A stretch of 64,000 nucleotides of DNA from an uncultured Chloroflexota bacterium (lineage in GTDB: Bacteria; Chloroflexota; Anaerolineae; Aggregatilineales; Phototrophicaceae). Shown piece after piece: positions 42,588 to 52,206 of the stretch (within the stretch, counting starts at the first letter, position 1; each line of letters starts with the position of its first letter). Both the position numbers and the translations under genes were made by a program. The stretch covers positions 1-64,000 of the forward strand of contig CALJKV010000108.1 of the NCBI GenBank assembly GCA_937974245.1, read 5' to 3'. The notes below the pieces were generated by a model, which saw only the letters and a program-made list of their open reading frames with translations, searched no databases and was not told the origin of the DNA.

Positions 42588-44525
42588 CTACACCATCTCG
42601 CGTTCGCGGCTGAACTGTGTTTCGTAGAGTTGGGCGTACAGGCCGCCCTCCGCCAACAGGTCGTGATGTGTGCCGCGCTCGACCACCCGCCCGCGATCCA
42701 TCACCAGGATAACATCCGCCGCCAGAATCGTGCTGAGGCGATGGGCGATCACAATACTGGTACGTCCCTGCATAACCGTCTTGAGGGCGTCCTGAATCAG
42801 TGCCTCCGATTGGCTGTCGAGGTGGCTGGTGGCTTCGTCGAGTACGAGGATACGCGGATTCTTGAGGATGACCCGTGCCAGCGCCAACCGCTGCTTTTCA
42901 CCGCCGCTCAAGCGGTAGCCGCGCTCCCCAACAATGGTATCGTAGCCATCCGGCAGTTCCATAATAAAGTCATGGATGTTGGCCGCCCGGCTCGCCGCCA
43001 CCAGTTCCGTGTCAGTGGCATCCAACCGCGCATACAGCAGGTTGGTGCGAATTGTGTCATGGAAAAGATAGGTTTCCTGCGTCACCATGCCGATCTGCTC
43101 CGCCAGCGATTCGAGCTTCACGTCGCGCAGGTCGTGACCGTCCAGCAGGATGCGCCCGCCAGTTGGGTCGTACAGCCGGGGAATCAGGTAGGTCATGGTC
43201 GTCTTGCCCACCCCACTGGGGCCGACCAGCGCCGCTAACTGCCCTGGCTGGATGCTGAACGATACATCTTGCAGCGCGTCTTCCCGCGCCTGGCTGGTGG
43301 GTGGATGCGCCGCGCCGGACTTACCCGCCATCGCGCTATCGCCGGAAAGCACCGCCCGCACATTGTCCATGCGTCCTATCCGCTCGACATCCGATAGCAG
43401 CCCCTCAGCTTTCACCTCGTACTTGAAGGCGACATCCTCGAAAACCAGTTCGCCGCGCACATCGTCCAGTGCCAGTGCGTCAGGCTTGTCACTGATTTCC
43501 AGCGGCAGGTCAATCACCTCGAACACGCGCTCAAAGCTGACCATTGAAGTCGCAAAATCCACCGGCGCATTCGTCAGCGATTGCAGCGGGCCGTAAAGCT
43601 GTGTCAGGTATGAACCGAAGGCGACAATCGTCCCGACGGTGAACACACCGTCCAGCACCAGATGGCCGCCCACCCAGTAGACCAGCGCCGTTCCAATCAC
43701 GCTGACCATGCTAATCAACACGAAAAACCGGCTGCCCCACACAGCCTGCAAGATGCCGGTATCGCGTACCTGTGCCGCCCGGTTATCGAAGCGCTGCACC
43801 TCGTTGGGAATACGCCCGAACAGCTTGACGAGCAGCGCCCCGCTGATATTGAGCGTCTCGTTCATCATGGCGTTCATCTGCGCGTTGTATTCCATCTGCT
43901 GACGAGCGATATCGCGCAGCCGTCCGCCCAACCGTCGCGCCACCAGGATGAAAAACGGTAATACCAGCACGCCCAGCACCGTCAGCCGCCATTCGAGCGC
44001 CAGCATGACGCCCAGAGTCGCGATGACTGTCACCAGATTGGTGATGATGTCCACAATCGTGCTGCTGATGGCCCGCTGTGCGCCGACGACATCGTTATTC
44101 AGACGGCTCATGAGTTCACCGGTCTTGGTGTTGGTGAAGAAGCGCAGCGACATGCGCTGTAAATGCTCGAAAAGACTGACGCGCAGGTCATAAATGACGC
44201 CTTCCCCGATACCGGCATTCACCTTGCGCTGGAACACGCGGATCACCCCGCTGATGATGGGGATCGCCACCAGGCCGACGGCCAGCCAGTTCAGCCGGGC
44301 TGCATCACCGTCCGGCAGCGCCGTATCAATCAGGTCACGGAAGATGAGCGGGGTCAGCAGCCCCAGCCCTGCCGTTACCAGGATCATGCCAAGCAGAATC
44401 ATAATTTGCAGCCGGTACGGGCGGGCATACGCCAGCACCCGCAGCAGCAGATCACGGGTGACACGCGGCTTCGCTTCTTCACCGTCGTTCCGCATGTAGA
44501 CAAACCAACCACCACCATGAAACAT
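42588..44525 (-). CDS. ABC exporter with fused membrane and ATPase domains (MsbA/MDR-like)
   Basis: 645 residues from the ATG at 44525 (MFHGGGWFVYM), a start typical of this family. Residues about 25-320 form six membrane helices of an ABC type IV exporter. The ATPase domain carries GPSGVGKTT, the Q loop GMVTQETYL, LSGGEKQRLALAR and ILVLDEATSHLD. A 60-residue insertion (roughly residues 350-415, between the strand VFEDVAFKYE and QDVSFSIQPG) interrupts the start of the ATPase domain and is not usual. It probably works as a homodimer exporting lipids or drugs. It is transcribed singly. Confidence 0.9.
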   Translation of the reverse strand: MFHGGGWFVYMRNDGEEAKPRVTRDLLLRVLAYARPYRLQIMILLGMILVTAGLGLLTPLIFRDLIDTALPDGDAARLNWLAVGLVAIPIISGVIRVFQRKVNAGIGEGVIYDLRVSLFEHLQRMSLRFFTNTKTGELMSRLNNDVVGAQRAISSTIVDIITNLVTVIATLGVMLALEWRLTVLGVLVLPFFILVARRLGGRLRDIARQQMEYNAQMNAMMNETLNISGALLVKLFGRIPNEVQRFDNRAAQVRDTGILQAVWGSRFFVLISMVSVIGTALVYWVGGHLVLDGVFTVGTIVAFGSYLTQLYGPLQSLTNAPVDFATSMVSFERVFEVIDLPLEISDKPDALALDDVRGELVFEDVAFKYEVKAEGLLSDVERIGRMDNVRAVLSGDSAMAGKSGAAHPPTSQAREDALQDVSFSIQPGQLAALVGPSGVGKTTMTYLIPRLYDPTGGRILLDGHDLRDVKLESLAEQIGMVTQETYLFHDTIRTNLLYARLDATDTELVAASRAANIHDFIMELPDGYDTIVGERGYRLSGGEKQRLALARVILKNPRILVLDEATSHLDSQSEALIQDALKTVMQGRTSIVIAHRLSTILAADVILVMDRGRVVERGTHHDLLAEGGLYAQLYETQFSREREMV

Positions 44526-44651
44526 ACGACTACCCCTCACATAAATCAGTTATCAGAGTTTTTCATGATTTAGCATACCGAAATCACGCGCGGAATGGTA
44601 CTAACCGTGTGGGTAGGGTGGCAGTGCTTTGAGGTAGGAACAGAGGAAAGC

Positions 44652-44718
44652 AGGGACGACCTTCTGCCGTTAAGGAACTAATCGCGGAATAAACAGGCAA
44701 CTACGCCTGGCCGTCCCT
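44652..44718. repeat. Short inverted repeat in spacer
   Basis: AGGGACG (44652-44658) and CGTCCCT (44712-44718) are inverted and 53 bases apart, within a segment whose CAGGGACGACC and GGCCGTCCCTAC edges resemble dispersed intergenic repeats. It lies downstream of the exporter start and upstream of the toroid-like gene end. Evidence is weak. Confidence 0.25.
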
Positions 44719-44755
44719 ACAATAGCTATGAAACCTCCTGTTATTCGGCACTCTC

Positions 44756-47428
44756 CTACTCCAGCACCCGTCCGCGCCGCAAGTCGAGCCGCAGCACGTC
44801 GTCCCGGAAACGCAGTTCCATCACATCGGCCCCCAGCGGCGTGTGCGTGTAGGCATTGTCATAGTGCGGGAAATCATCTTCGTTCACTGGCTGGCCGTTC
44901 ACCATGAACGGGCCTTCCCACCTCAGGGCGAGTTCGCTCCCCTCCGGCGCGCGCCACTGTAACGCCGAGTCGCCTGGCTGCGGGGTATGCTGCATGACCT
45001 TGCCCCGGAAGGCCGCGAAGTCGCCATCTTCCGCCGCGCTCCCCACATGGCACAGCCATGCTTCGCCCGCCCCGCTGCTGCGGAGTTCCTGTCCGGCGTG
45101 CGCTCCATGCTCGGTCAACCGCAGATCGCCATCGCCCCACAACGCGACATAGCCCGCGCCAACACGGGCGAACACCCACTGTCCTTCAATCGTCCACTCG
45201 TCAAACATAGCCGTCGGGAAATAGGCGTGCGTGAAGCCCAGCCCGACACCAGCCTCGACCTGGTACAGGCAGAGGACGGTTCTGCCGGATAGCGCCACAC
45301 GCGGCAGCCGCACCGACCCTGCCCAGAAATTCGGACGCGCCTGTCCGTGTTCCTGGCTGTTGCCGGGATAAGTCGTAAACACCGCCGCTTCGGGACTCAG
45401 TGTAGCCTGCCACAGGTGCTGCTGCACGCCCATCGCGCCGGGACGGTGGTTGACCGCTGCGGCCAGCATGGTATCGGGACTGCGGCGGGTGATGGTGCGC
45501 ACATCCCACGTCCCGCTGTGCATATCGAACTGCGGGCGGTAGGCGGCATGAGAACGGGCGCGGGTGACGACGGTTCGTTCGGTGTCTCCCCCGATTTTTT
45601 GCAGGATGTCCGGCAGACGGTAGCGCCGCGCCATCGCCATCAGGCCGGTAGCCCGCGTTTCCCCGTTAAAAATGCCCATGCCCCAGCCGATGCGCTGGAG
45701 ATTGGCGGTGTTTTCGACCCGCGCCGACTTCAGCCCTTCGACATAACAGCGCCCGTGCGTGCTGCCGTGCGCTCCCCGGAAGGACTGCGACGCGATCATA
45801 AAGAATGTCTTGTGCAGCAGCGTTGTCGCCATCTCGCGCAGGCGGGGACTCTCGGCGAATTCAACCAGCGCCAGCATGGCGAACACGTCCATCGTCAGGT
45901 AGGCGTTTGAGTCCCATTCGGAGAAGCCGCCTGCCAGCCGCCGCAGTATCCATGACTGGATACGGTCAAGCGCACGCCGCATCTGCTCTGCCCCGGTGTA
46001 ACCGCTGTTGGCGAACACACGGTCACGCCAGAACTGCCCGGCCAGATAGCCGGTTACATGAAAGAGAATCTGGTGGTTTTCGGTGCAGTAGCACATGCCA
46101 TCCAGCCCCGGTTCGTCAATCCAGAACTTGAAGTTGAGGAAGGTTGTCTCGATCTGCTCACGTTCGGCGGGCAGCAGCGCGGGATGGTCACCAAAACGGT
46201 AAAGCAGCGCCAGCAAGCTCAGCGCGTAGAAGTCGGCGCAGTCGAAGCGGTTTTGCAGAAAGCCGCAGGCAATCGCCACCGCAGCCGATGAAATCTCCGT
46301 TTTGCGCCCGGTTTCTATCGCCGCCATCGCCGCGAATACGTCATAGTCCATGCTTGCCAGGTGTTCGAGCGCTTCCCGGCGGCGGCCCTCGTAATCGCCG
46401 TAGGGCTGGTGGCTGTACCGGATGGTACTCAACCAGATTTTGTACCGCTGCTGGATGGGCGTACCATCCCCTGGGCGGATGATGAGGTCGAGCGTATTCT
46501 CTCCGGGCAGCCGCGCCATCGCTCCGGCGACGGCCTCGGTTAGCGGGAGCGCGGCGCTCTCGCCGGGTTGCAGCGTCAGATGGGCGGCGGCATGGGGGAT
46601 GTCCTCAGCGACATACTGCCCCCAGGGGCTGGGGATATCAGGAATCGTCACGGTGACATCCACTGTGAGCGGGGCGGGGGCGGCCTCGTCCAGGGTGATG
46701 CTCCCCTGATTATCCGGGAAGGCGAACTGAGTCAATTTCAGGTGCGCTAATCCGGTATCCGCCGCGCCCCACTGCGCCGGTTCAACAGTACCAATGGGTA
46801 GCTGCACCACCAGCGGCAGTGTTTCCAGCAAACGCAGCCCCAGCGCCAGCCGCGCCTCCCGCCAGCCCATCATCAGGCCGTGCAGGTACAGGTGGTTCGC
46901 GCCCGGCTGTAGATTCAGTTCGGTTTTGACGGTAAGAGGTGCGACATAGCTGAAGGTTTCGTCATACTGGTAGGCCAGCGCGTCGTTCAGCCAGAGCTGT
47001 ACCGGCCCGATGGTATAAATCTCCACGGGGAGCGTGACGGCCTGCTCACTGTGCAGGATGGCGAAGGCCCACCCACGCATGGCTGACGGCTGGAAATTGA
47101 AGCGGCTGAAGTCGAGCATCCGGTCTTCTTGTGTGACAGCGTAGCGCCAGCGCAGGCCATCCAGCGCCAGTTGATCGAGGACGGGCAGCGCCCCCGGCGA
47201 CCAGTCAAATGGGGCGATTTCCGCGTGTACCCGCTGCTTGAGTTGAATCACTTCCGGGTGATAGGCCCAGTAGTTGAGCGCCCAGCGCCGCTGGTGGCCG
47301 TGCGGGCTGCCGGTTTCCGGGAGTACCTGCGCTAATTGTGTCAGCCGGGATGCCACCGGGCCGCAGGCCAGCCAGTGGCGGATAGTACCATCGTGATCGG
47401 GCGAATAGGTTGCGAAATGGGTGGACAT
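44756..47428 (-). CDS. Large cytosolic protein resembling (alpha/alpha)-toroid polysaccharide lyases
   Basis: This 890-residue protein has no signal peptide and no name that I can assign. Residues 1 to about 340 look like beta-sandwich modules with carbohydrate-binding character (VQLWLNDALAYQYDE, LNLQPGANHLYLHG). Residues about 360-650 are helical and rich in aromatic residues, with CYCTENHQILFHVTGYLAGQ, GFSEWDSNAYLTMDVFAML and RGAHGSTHGRCYVEGLKS, reminiscent of the alpha/alpha toroid of heparinase-like or alginate lyases. The final part is again beta-rich (LGFTHAYFPTAMFDEW). His and Tyr/Arg in these motifs are candidate catalytic residues. It is a single gene next to a methyltransferase. Lyase or hydrolase activity is only a hypothesis. 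Confidence 0.68.
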   Translation of the reverse strand: MSTHFATYSPDHDGTIRHWLACGPVASRLTQLAQVLPETGSPHGHQRRWALNYWAYHPEVIQLKQRVHAEIAPFDWSPGALPVLDQLALDGLRWRYAVTQEDRMLDFSRFNFQPSAMRGWAFAILHSEQAVTLPVEIYTIGPVQLWLNDALAYQYDETFSYVAPLTVKTELNLQPGANHLYLHGLMMGWREARLALGLRLLETLPLVVQLPIGTVEPAQWGAADTGLAHLKLTQFAFPDNQGSITLDEAAPAPLTVDVTVTIPDIPSPWGQYVAEDIPHAAAHLTLQPGESAALPLTEAVAGAMARLPGENTLDLIIRPGDGTPIQQRYKIWLSTIRYSHQPYGDYEGRRREALEHLASMDYDVFAAMAAIETGRKTEISSAAVAIACGFLQNRFDCADFYALSLLALLYRFGDHPALLPAEREQIETTFLNFKFWIDEPGLDGMCYCTENHQILFHVTGYLAGQFWRDRVFANSGYTGAEQMRRALDRIQSWILRRLAGGFSEWDSNAYLTMDVFAMLALVEFAESPRLREMATTLLHKTFFMIASQSFRGAHGSTHGRCYVEGLKSARVENTANLQRIGWGMGIFNGETRATGLMAMARRYRLPDILQKIGGDTERTVVTRARSHAAYRPQFDMHSGTWDVRTITRRSPDTMLAAAVNHRPGAMGVQQHLWQATLSPEAAVFTTYPGNSQEHGQARPNFWAGSVRLPRVALSGRTVLCLYQVEAGVGLGFTHAYFPTAMFDEWTIEGQWVFARVGAGYVALWGDGDLRLTEHGAHAGQELRSSGAGEAWLCHVGSAAEDGDFAAFRGKVMQHTPQPGDSALQWRAPEGSELALRWEGPFMVNGQPVNEDDFPHYDNAYTHTPLGADVMELRFRDDVLRLDLRRGRVLE

Positions 47429-47541
47429 AGTGCAGCCGTTTGAACCTCAGTATGTGCGGAAAACTGCCGCCAATACTACCCGAAACAGGCACAAAAAACA
47501 CCGGGGTTCTAACGATTCAGGCGCTGCCTTACCCTTCCATC

Positions 47542-48438
47542 TCACTCGTTGGCCGGGGCTTTGAAATCGAAGATGCCGTCGCGTTGTATCCACGCCTTCC
47601 CGCACTGGCGGCAGACCAGCGTGTCGCCATCGTGCGTGAGTTCGCCGCTATCATCCGGGCAGACAAAAAGCGAAGGGGCGGCCAGGTTATCGGGGGTGTT
47701 CCCGGCGGCATAACTGCGCGTGAAAATACTAGGGGTATACAGCATCCCCGTATGCTGAAGCAGGCCATCCATCCCCGCCAGAAACCCCGTTGGCAGCGTG
47801 TTCTTGAGGAAGTCCACCCGGAAAAATGACACCGGAAAGCGAATATCCAGCTTGAACTGAGCCTGCTCTAACTGCTGGACGATGTATTCCGGGTGAAAAT
47901 CAAAGTTGAGTTCCACAAATTCCACTGGCTTGTAATCATACGGATTCCACGTCTGGCGACCTGTCGCAAAGCGCAGCATCGCTTTGATATTTCGCTTGTT
48001 TGCATGTTCCAAGATAAACACCCCACCCGGCACCAGCGCCCGGCGAATCTGGCGCATCACCGCCGCGACATCCGCCATGTGATGGATCACGCGGATCATC
48101 GTCACCGCATCGAATACGCCGGGGCGGAATGGCAGGCGGTAGGCATCCGCCGCCACATACAGGAAGCGCCCGTCCCCTAGATTCTCGCGGGCATACTGAA
48201 GCTGCGAAAACGAATAATCCAGCAGCACCACCTGTTCATAGGCGTGGTATTCGTTGGTCAGCCGCCCGAACCCCGCGCCGACTTCCAGCAGTCGCCGCCC
48301 GTTCCCCGGCAGAAGCCGCCGTAAAGCGATGCGTTCGACCTGGTCTTCGTAGTCACGCCCCTTGCCTTCCCAGAAGTCAACACGGTAATTCGACCCTTCG
48401 TAATCACAGATCTTCGGTTGGGAATCTGGCTTTCGCAT
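47542..48438 (-). CDS. SAM-dependent methyltransferase with C-terminal zinc ribbon
   Basis: The 298-residue class I methyltransferase has motif I LLEVGAGFGRL (about residues 50-60), VVLLDYS, YVAADAYRLPFRPGVFDAVT and the motif IV/V region VIHHMADVAAVM. Residues from about 252 form a four-cysteine zinc ribbon of the Trm112 kind (LFVCPDDSGEL, LVCRQCGKAW). Fusion of a Trm112-like module to a methyltransferase is seen in several bacterial families that act on RNA, lipids or small molecules; the substrate is unclear. The ATG at 48438 follows GAGGTTGTT. Confidence 0.85.
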   Translation of the reverse strand: MRKPDSQPKICDYEGSNYRVDFWEGKGRDYEDQVERIALRRLLPGNGRRLLEVGAGFGRLTNEYHAYEQVVLLDYSFSQLQYARENLGDGRFLYVAADAYRLPFRPGVFDAVTMIRVIHHMADVAAVMRQIRRALVPGGVFILEHANKRNIKAMLRFATGRQTWNPYDYKPVEFVELNFDFHPEYIVQQLEQAQFKLDIRFPVSFFRVDFLKNTLPTGFLAGMDGLLQHTGMLYTPSIFTRSYAAGNTPDNLAAPSLFVCPDDSGELTHDGDTLVCRQCGKAWIQRDGIFDFKAPANE

Positions 48439-48691
48439 AACAACCTCAACTCATCAGCCGGTGGCAGGCTGCCTTATGGGGGAATATCAACTGGTAAACC
48501 GGTTTGCCGGGCAACCGTATCGTTATAGTCCCTTCTATTATAGGGGCAAAAGCACGATTTGTTGATTCCCGGTCTGGATTGGCCTTTATCCTCGCGCTCC
48601 AACGGCGTTGAGCGAACGTAGCCCAAACGTTGTTTCGTTCGAGTGTCGCCCTGGTATACAATCAAAGTAACAACATCATACGAAGGAGGGG

Positions 48692-49444
48692 ATGATGCGG
48701 AAATTTCGATGGGCGCTGCTGTGGATCGGGCTGGGCGGGGTGCTGCTGCTCGTTGGCGCGGCGGCGCTGGCGCAGGATACGGCGGTTGACACGATTTTCG
48801 GCCTGATTACTGTAGACCAGGCTGAAGTGCGGGTCGGCCCGGACTTCGCTTATAACGCCATCGGGCGATTGGTGCGCGATACGTCGGTGGTCATCATCGG
48901 GCGTTCCGGTGACTTCTTTAACCGTTGGGATGGCCGCCAGTGGCTCAAAATTCAATTTGGCGATTCTGACGCCTGGTTGTATGCCCGCCTGGCGCGTACC
49001 AGCGTGGCCTTTAACTCGATCCCGCTGGCCGGGTCGCGCCTGCCACCGCGTGACCGGGACGGACGTGTGCCGGAAGGCTTCGACCTTTCGAGCGAAATCT
49101 GTACCCAGTGGCAGGGCGGCTTCACCCAGAGCGGAGACTTCAACAGCGGCGACCGGATCACCGTCACCTATCCTGGCTTACAGGGCGCCAACGTCTACAG
49201 CGTGATCGCCATCTCGCCCACCGGCAACCGCACACCCTTTGACAGCGAGTCCACTGAAGCGGTGATTCTGCTGGAAGACCTGCCCTGGGAAGGCGGGACG
49301 TATACCTGGCGCGTCGCCCCCTACTGGACGGACAGCCCACGCCGCTACAACTGGCAGCAGGTCTGCCTGCTGCAAACCGGTGGCACATTCGAGAAAGCCT
49401 ACACCGGCCCCTACACGCCCACCCCGCCACCGCCGGGGTCATAA
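48692..49444 (+). CDS. Secreted SH3-domain protein
   Basis: This 250-residue protein has a strong site (AAGGAGGGG) before the ATG, a signal peptide (LLWIGLGGVLLLVGAAALAQ) and one bacterial SH3 domain at about residues 37-105 (TVDQAEVRVGPDFAYNAIGR, WLKIQFGDSDAWLYA). Residues 130-240 are a beta-rich Ig/fibronectin-like segment (FTQSGDFNSGDRITVTYPGL, GGTYTWRVAPYWTD), and the end is PTPPPPGS. It faces the minus-strand secreted operon that begins downstream and shares its style. It may bind cell-wall material. No enzymatic motif is visible. Confidence 0.78.
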   Translation: MMRKFRWALLWIGLGGVLLLVGAAALAQDTAVDTIFGLITVDQAEVRVGPDFAYNAIGRLVRDTSVVIIGRSGDFFNRWDGRQWLKIQFGDSDAWLYARLARTSVAFNSIPLAGSRLPPRDRDGRVPEGFDLSSEICTQWQGGFTQSGDFNSGDRITVTYPGLQGANVYSVIAISPTGNRTPFDSESTEAVILLEDLPWEGGTYTWRVAPYWTDSPRRYNWQQVCLLQTGGTFEKAYTGPYTPTPPPPGS

Positions 49445-49460
49445 ACGGTTCAATAGAAAA

Positions 49461-49482
49461 AGGGCGCAATACATCGCGCCCT
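49461..49482. terminator. Terminator for converging secreted-protein genes
   Basis: AGGGCGC (49461-49467) pairs with GCGCCCT (49476-49482). On the minus strand the stem is followed by TTTTT, so it ends the secreted operon; on the plus strand it can also stall the transcript of the single SH3 gene. Confidence 0.75.
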
Positions 49483-49520
49483 CTCCGGCAATCGGTAAGT
49501 ACACCAGAGGATAAATCATG

Positions 49521-50522
49521 TCACCGTCCCCGGTAAATGACATCCTCTTCCAGGACTTGCAGCGCCTCCAGAGTCGCATCAAAGATAATGCGGGCGTTGA
49601 TCGCGCTGTCGCGGGCTGTCACCACATCCACCGGCGAGACGACGCCACATTCCGTCAGCAGCCCTTGCGAGGTCTGCATATAGTCCACCGCTGTCACCAG
49701 GCGCGGCGCATACCGCTGGAGTTCCGGCAGTTCGCGCACGTCGTTTTCGGTGTAGGGGTAGTCGGCCAGTTCGGGCGGCGGATCGCACGGCATGACTTCC
49801 CCCCGGAAGACGCGCCACCAGAACGATTCCAGCCCGGCGGCATACTCGCGCCGTTCGTTAATAAAGGCTCGCAGCCGGTCAACCTGCGCCTGTTGCAGTT
49901 CCACCGGGATAATCTCTGTCGGCACGTTTTCCAGCGGCGGCAGATTCACCGCTTGCGGGATTTCCAGCACATCCGGCAGTTCGCGCCCGGCGAAGGCCAC
50001 GACCCAGCCCTGATACCCCAGATAATTTACGAACAGCCACGAGCCATCCTGGTTACGTGCCAGCACCGGCAGCGTCACACTGAAGGGGATCGTTACGCCA
50101 GGGACGCGCCGGCTGTTCCGCAGTGGCTGAGTCCGCAGCGTAGGCGACTCATTTAAGAAGATGGCGTAATCCGGCGTGTAGGTCAGCGGCGACGGCCCGA
50201 CTACGCCAGTGGTCAGGTCGCCCAGCGGCAGCAGTTCCGGCTGGAAATCCCATTCCAGCACCTCCCCGAATACCCAGCCCAGGCTGTTCACGCGGCCTGG
50301 ACGGCGCATCTCGAACCACGTTCCATCCAGGTTGCGGCTGATGGCTTCCAGCCGTTCGTTCTTGAACAGTGAGGCGGTGGCTTCGGCGTCCCGGATGGGC
50401 AGCACGCGGGCGAAGGCGCTGTCTACGCCCACCGTAGCGATAAAGTCACTGGCCGCAGAACCTACCGTCAGGCCGGATACCGCCACCAGCGCGAACAGCA
50501 CACATATCAGGAATCGTCTCAT
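49521..50522 (-). CDS. Secreted protein with two SH3-like domains
   Basis: 333 residues from the ATG at 50522, which follows GGAGGGTG and overlaps the end of the binding-protein gene by four bases (ATGA). A signal peptide (MRRFLICVLFALVAVSGL) leads into two SH3-like domains: the first near residues 27-95 (GVDSAFARVLPIRDAEATAS, NSLGWVFGEVL), the second near 120-190 (SPTLRTQPLRNSRRVPGV, YLGYQGWVVAF). The C-terminal 120 residues are helical (VELQQAQVDRLRAFINERRE). The helical part resembles that of the SH3 protein at 53950, suggesting shared ancestry. Last gene of the series. Confidence 0.8.
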   Translation of the reverse strand: MRRFLICVLFALVAVSGLTVGSAASDFIATVGVDSAFARVLPIRDAEATASLFKNERLEAISRNLDGTWFEMRRPGRVNSLGWVFGEVLEWDFQPELLPLGDLTTGVVGPSPLTYTPDYAIFLNESPTLRTQPLRNSRRVPGVTIPFSVTLPVLARNQDGSWLFVNYLGYQGWVVAFAGRELPDVLEIPQAVNLPPLENVPTEIIPVELQQAQVDRLRAFINERREYAAGLESFWWRVFRGEVMPCDPPPELADYPYTENDVRELPELQRYAPRLVTAVDYMQTSQGLLTECGVVSPVDVVTARDSAINARIIFDATLEALQVLEEDVIYRGR

Positions 50523-52192
50523 GACGACACCCTCCAATTCAGCAAATTCCAGAAAGGATTACCCGGCTGCGGGTCGAAGCCCTGGATGCCGCGCGCCACG
50601 AACATCTCGTGACGGACGTACAGGCCGAACATCGGCAGGTCGTCGGCCAGCAGCGTTTGCGCCTCCCGGTAGAGCGCGGCGCGGGAGTTGATGTCACAGT
50701 CCGGTACCGTTCGCGCCTGTTCCAGCAGGTTTTCCAGCGCCGGATTATAGTACGAGCCGATGTTACCCATCGCGCCGACAACATCCGCTGCCCGGGTAAA
50801 GAGCGCCGTCTGATCGGGGTCAAGCGTATACGGCGAATCATAGGCATAGCCGCCCAGGTACAGGTCAAACCGCTGGTTAGTCGGGTTGCTATCCGCGTAA
50901 GTGATGCCTACGCCGATGCGTCCGAGCTGGAGGGCGATCATCTCCGCCACGCGCCCGCGTGAATTGCTGGATTCAACACTGAAACGGAGCAGGAGGCTCG
51001 TTCCCACTTCGGCAGTCGTGCAGCGGAAGCAGTTGCGGATACCGTCACCATCCGTATCCACCCACCCGGCTTCATCCAGCAGGCGAGCCGCCGCACCAGG
51101 GTCATAGGCTGCCGGTTCAAGCACCGGGTTATAGCCCCACGAATTCGACGGGAGCGTCCCGGCCAGCGGGGTAGCGTCGCCCTGGTAGACGACCTCAATG
51201 ATCGCGTTCACGTCTATGCCAAGCTGGACGGCCTGGCGCAGCCGTTGGTCGCTGAAAAAGGGGTTGTGTCCCTGATCGAGCAATTCGCCCTTTGTGGTGT
51301 AGGCGCTGCGTGGGATGGTCGGGTCTGCGAAGTTGAACGTCAGGGTGTCCCATGACCAGCCGGGCGCGTCGTAAACCTGTAAATCATTGTGCGTCCGCAG
51401 GTCAGCGCGGCGGTCAAAGTCGGGATTGACGAGCAGGTTTGTCGTACCGCTGAGAAACTGTTCTTCAAGGGACATCCCTGAAGTTGTTCCCACCAACAGG
51501 ATAGCCAGATCGCCGTTCGTTAAGCGTCCTGCTTCGCCGCCCCGCTCTGCCGGCGCTGGCCGCAGCCCGGCAGGAAGATACATATCATCCCCCAGTGAAT
51601 GTTCAGACAGATGCGCCTCGTCGTAGGCTTTCGCCCATTCCTCAACAGAGATCACACCGGGGCGTTCGACACTCAGGGCCTGGGCAAAGGCTATGAAACC
51701 GGGGACAACCACATGAACCGGAATAACATACGGGTTGGCGCGGGCGGTATTGCTGCAGTCTGGTGCAACATAACGCACTGTCAGCGTGGATTCGTCTATA
51801 ACTGCGACGCCCGTCACCGAATCCCTGGGCAGATAAACGTTCTCAGCAGAGACATTGCCACGACCGGCCAGCAGGCCGAACAGCACATCATAGGCGCTCA
51901 CGGGTGTGCCGTCGCTCCACAGCAGGTCATCACGCAGATGTATCATCTGCTCCTGCTCGGCGGTTGGTTGTGCGTCCATTACCAGCGCCAGGTTATCCGG
52001 GGCTGCGCCTTCCAAAACGCCGGTTGCCGGGTGCAGGCGATACAGGCGCGGAAAGATATAATCTTCTATCGGGTAGTTGTAGCTGTTGCTGTTTATCACA
52101 ACCAGGCCGCGCCCTTCCTGGGAAGCCGCCGGGGCAACCCCCAGCAGGACGATCAGCGCCGCACACACCACCAGGATGAAGACTCGCATCAT
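50519..52192 (-). CDS. Orphan family-5 extracellular solute-binding protein
   Basis: 557 residues from the ATG at 52192, supported by AAGGAGCGAAC. A signal peptide (MMRVFILVVCAALIVLLGV) precedes an SBP_bac_5-type (oligopeptide/nickel-binding class) fold: the lobe text LRDDLLWSDGTPVSAYDVLF, FSDQRLRQAVQLGIDVNAI, LDEAGWVDTDGDGIRNC and ALYREAQTLLADDLPMFGLY. No permease or ATPase gene accompanies it. Between about residues 175 and 240 there is an unusual acidic and glycine-rich stretch. DTDGDG in the AGWxDxDGDG segment, common in this class, may bind calcium. In this operon it may act as a sensor or scaffold component rather than in transport. Confidence 0.8.
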   Translation of the reverse strand: MMRVFILVVCAALIVLLGVAPAASQEGRGLVVINSNSYNYPIEDYIFPRLYRLHPATGVLEGAAPDNLALVMDAQPTAEQEQMIHLRDDLLWSDGTPVSAYDVLFGLLAGRGNVSAENVYLPRDSVTGVAVIDESTLTVRYVAPDCSNTARANPYVIPVHVVVPGFIAFAQALSVERPGVISVEEWAKAYDEAHLSEHSLGDDMYLPAGLRPAPAERGGEAGRLTNGDLAILLVGTTSGMSLEEQFLSGTTNLLVNPDFDRRADLRTHNDLQVYDAPGWSWDTLTFNFADPTIPRSAYTTKGELLDQGHNPFFSDQRLRQAVQLGIDVNAIIEVVYQGDATPLAGTLPSNSWGYNPVLEPAAYDPGAAARLLDEAGWVDTDGDGIRNCFRCTTAEVGTSLLLRFSVESSNSRGRVAEMIALQLGRIGVGITYADSNPTNQRFDLYLGGYAYDSPYTLDPDQTALFTRAADVVGAMGNIGSYYNPALENLLEQARTVPDCDINSRAALYREAQTLLADDLPMFGLYVRHEMFVARGIQGFDPQPGNPFWNLLNWRVSS

Positions 52193-52206
52193 GTTCGCTC
52201 CTTCAT

